From contig JAFGWD010000256.1 of NCBI GenBank assembly GCA_016937315.1, positions 1 through 5,941 on the forward strand: a DNA stretch of 5,941 nt. The letters run 5' to 3'. A program made the position numbers and the translations under genes. A model generated the notes under the pieces. The model had not been told where the DNA came from. It made no database searches and worked only from the letters and a program-made list of their open reading frames with translations. This document shows, one piece after another, positions 5,085 to 5,941 of this stretch. The stretch comes from Rhodospirillaceae bacterium (GTDB taxonomy: Bacteria > Pseudomonadota > Alphaproteobacteria > Rhodospirillales > Rhodospirillaceae). Within the stretch, counting starts at the first letter, position 1. Every line of letters starts with the position of its first letter.

Positions 5085-5941
5085 TCTTTCACCATGGCAG
5101 AAATGGGGGCAAGTTGCAGGGATTTGTTGGGCAGTCCGCCGCTCCATCGGAGGACCATGGACAGAGCCAGTGGTGTGGCATCGGTGACCAAAAGGGCGTG
5201 CCCGCGTGCTTTGGCGATGGCCTCGGTTTGCTGTAGACGGGCCGCAATGCGCTCGCGGAAGCTATCGCTGGGGATACTGACGTCGATGCTTGCGTGAGCG
5301 GGGCGTGCCTCAATGGTTTCAAAAGGGGCATCCCTTCTGGTGGCGATGTAAGCGAGGCCCATGTGTTTGAGGTCGTTCATGAAAGCTGTGAAATGCGGTG
5401 CCGATGCCGTGTAGCGGTCTCCATTCTGGACCAGAAGGCCGGTGTAAACATCGCCGCGAGCCAGGGCGTGATGGAGGCGGTCTTGATTCTTGTCCACGGA
5501 TAAGGTGGTCAGCAGACCATTGGGTCCTGGATCGGCGGCGGGAAAGGCGCTGGACTCTACGCTGATCTCCAGCAGGGTCTCATGCCCAGCTTTTCGTGCT
5601 GTGGCAAGGGCGGTTTGGAGTTGAGGGGTATTGACGTCGAAGGCGAGCGTAACATCCGGAGGCAGAGTCTCGATCGCAGCGCGGGTGGCGTCTGCGGACA
5701 AGCCAACGCGCACGACGATGGCGATGCGTGGTGTGCGTGGTTTGCCTGCGAAGGGGCGCCCATAGGCCTGCCAAGGGCGACGCCCATCAGGTGATATGGT
5801 TGGTAAGACCAATCCGGCGGAGTTGCGGAGTTGTAAGTCCGGCATTGGGGCCTTGGGTAGGGCGGTTGCAATGACGTCTGTGGGGTGAGGCAGGTCCGAG
5901 AATTTTGGAGCCTGCGAGGAGACGGTGCGGTCCGTGCGTGG
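5081..5941 (-). CDS. Divergent polysaccharide deacetylase family protein (DUF610/YibQ-like), N-terminus outside window
   Basis: The frame is open from the right edge to a TGA at 5083-5081, giving 286 residues; the start lies beyond the window. Residues 1-32 are Pro/Ser/Thr-rich and look like the linker that follows the membrane anchor in this family. The NodB-like fold is suggested by RIAIVVRVGLSADAT (72-86), LPPDVTLAFDVNTPQL (93-108), AGHETLLEISVES (118-130), DPGPNGLLTTLS (137-148) and a C-terminal LQLAPISAMV. This matches the order of blocks in the family: an IAIVI..LG strand, LP..VTLAF, AGHEVLL..P.E, DPGP..LL. Residues where related proteins carry an Asp pair and a His are changed here (RV and E), so catalytic activity is doubtful. 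The exact role of the family is not settled; a cell-envelope or peptidoglycan role is inferred from the fold. The internal ATG at 5845 is not the start, since coding sequence continues upstream. Confidence 0.85.
   Translation of the reverse strand, partial: PRTDRTVSSQAPKFSDLPHPTDVIATALPKAPMPDLQLRNSAGLVLPTISPDGRRPWQAYGRPFAGKPRTPRIAIVVRVGLSADATRAAIETLPPDVTLAFDVNTPQLQTALATARKAGHETLLEISVESSAFPAADPGPNGLLTTLSVDKNQDRLHHALARGDVYTGLLVQNGDRYTASAPHFTAFMNDLKHMGLAYIATRRDAPFETIEARPAHASIDVSIPSDSFRERIAARLQQTEAIAKARGHALLVTDATPLALSMVLRWSGGLPNKSLQLAPISAMVKE

Noticed and set aside
5085..5147. N-terminal extension of RppH starting at 5147
   Set aside because: These 21 codons overlap the 3' end of the deacetylase-like gene in another frame and do not resemble RppH. 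The ATG within the ATGA overlap gives the expected family N-terminus.

Overview
The window comes from an alphaproteobacterium, probably of the Rhodospirillales type. The visible F1-ATPase proteins closely resemble alphaproteobacterial homologues as I recall them. The layout also fits: an F1-only operon ending alpha-gamma-beta-epsilon, facing an rppH gene that sits behind a divergent polysaccharide deacetylase (DUF610/YibQ-type) gene, is an arrangement I associate with this class. I cannot fix the genus from sequence alone.

Bases 1-3716, plus strand: the distal part of the F1 ATP synthase operon. It holds the C-terminal 287 codons of atpA (start lies before the window), then complete atpG, atpD and atpC, with short gaps of 29, 57 and 15 bases. 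All key catalytic motifs are intact: Walker A, catalytic Glu, Walker B and DELSEED in beta, and the arginine finger in alpha. The longest gap, between atpG and atpD, carries a hairpin just before the atpD ribosome binding site. The operon ends at a very strong, nearly symmetric hairpin (perfect 19-bp stem, 3-base loop) that can terminate transcription from both sides.

Bases 3781-5941, minus strand: three genes read leftwards toward that terminator. The first in transcription order is a divergent polysaccharide deacetylase-like gene whose N-terminus lies beyond the right edge. Its stop overlaps the start of rppH (RNA 5' pyrophosphohydrolase, Nudix family) in an ATGA junction. After a 110-base AT-richer gap with a possible promoter comes a small membrane-anchored GGDEF diguanylate cyclase with intact active and inhibitory sites and a TTG start. 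The cyclase lies between two otherwise familiar neighbours (atpC and rppH) and looks like a lineage-specific insertion.

Most of the window is ordinary conserved housekeeping DNA. I found no evidence for a new defence, mobile or CRISPR-like system. The points worth a second look are the inserted cyclase and the paired hexamer repeats around its putative promoter, the apparent loss of metal-ligand residues in the deacetylase-like protein, and the atpG-atpD intergenic hairpin.
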